A stretch of 43,493 nucleotides of DNA from Nocardioides sp. (GTDB taxonomy: Bacteria; Actinomycetota; Actinomycetes; Propionibacteriales; Nocardioidaceae): contig JAICHQ010000016.1 in NCBI GenBank assembly GCA_025924815.1, positions 1 through 43,493 on the forward strand, given 5' to 3'. The position numbers and the translations under genes were made by a program. This document shows positions 43,355-43,493 of this stretch, one piece after another; the first letter of the stretch is position 1, and each line of letters opens with the position of its first letter. The notes beneath the pieces were generated by a model. It ran no database searches and was not told where the DNA came from. It was given only the letters and a program-made list of their open reading frames with translations.

Positions 43355-43493
43355 TCAGATCGTCACGAACGGGGTGAGCTTGCTCAACGTGGCGTCGCCG
43401 ATGCCGTCGACGTCGAGGAGCTGGTCGACCGAGGTGAACCCTCCGTGCTGCGTGCGCCAGGCGATGATCGCGGCGGCGGTCACCGGCCCGACC
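43355..43493 (-). CDS. comEA: ComEA-like helix-hairpin-helix DNA-binding protein (3' part)
   Basis: Only the last 45 residues are inside the window. They form a HhH motif pair (VGPVTAAAIIAWRTQHGGF, then LLDVDGIGDATLSKL) and end FVTI. This is the C-terminal DNA-binding part of ComEA, the surface receptor for incoming DNA. The stop is 7 nt before the comEC start, in the usual comEA-comEC order. Confidence 0.93.
   Translation of the reverse strand, partial: VGPVTAAAIIAWRTQHGGFTSVDQLLDVDGIGDATLSKLTPFVTI

Overview
The window is high-GC DNA with frequent GTG starts, ATGA and GTGA gene overlaps, and actinobacterial gene sets (stand-alone Tad/Flp locus, DEDDh-UvrC-like fusion, TIGR03086 protein, comEA-comEC-holA-rpsT-lepA-hemW order). 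It most resembles a chromosomal segment of a Nocardioides-like actinomycete; the genus is an inference from gene content only. I saw no tRNA, rRNA, CRISPR array, transposase or prophage gene.

Layout. 1-6.9 kb: a Tad pilus locus with the end of the TadA ATPase, TadB, TadC, a NarL-type two-component pair and four Flp pilin genes; two of the pilins are a 254-bp near-identical duplication that includes the terminator. 6.9-10.6 kb (minus): three peptidase genes (NlpC/P60, MA-like gluzincin, M48) behind a recognisable ydaO-type (c-di-AMP) riboswitch. 10.9-13.3 kb: a small Cys-rich protein, a DEDDh exonuclease/GIY-YIG UvrC-like protein and a lone Lrp ligand-binding domain. 13.3-20 kb: a cell-surface glycan-type island with two convergent operons (polytopic membrane protein, two DUF2142 proteins, methyltransferase, GT2 glycosyltransferase, DUF2304 protein) whose stop codons share one CTAG.

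20-27 kb (minus): HemW, two small acidic 'DVEGH' peptides, a zinc-ribbon/class III cyclase/AAA/TPR protein whose 3' part carries three single-base frameshifts, and an MFS protein fused to a cyclic-nucleotide-binding domain. 27-36 kb: an intergenic repeat pair, an intact and a degenerate acyl-CoA-ligase-like gene, a phosphotransferase, a small CxxC protein, a winged-helix AlkZ-like protein, a Nudix-GNAT fusion and LepA. 36.4-39.4 kb: a third DVEGH peptide, a cytoplasmic subtilase, a GAF protein and a divergent Crp-family regulator, then a TIGR03086 protein. 39.6 kb to the end: rpsT, holA, comEC and the end of comEA.

The most interesting signal is the DVEGH family. Three small genes at two loci 15 kb apart encode peptides with repeated D-V-E-G-H motifs. 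Each locus has one perfect TGTCA-N6-TGACA inverted repeat 70-83 bp upstream of a peptide start. I found this motif nowhere else in the window. It has the architecture of a Crp/Fnr-family site. A Crp-family gene lies in the second locus, and a predicted cyclase plus a cNMP-binding MFS protein lie in the first. This suggests, as inference, a cyclic-nucleotide-regulated peptide system that may also involve the adjacent subtilase.
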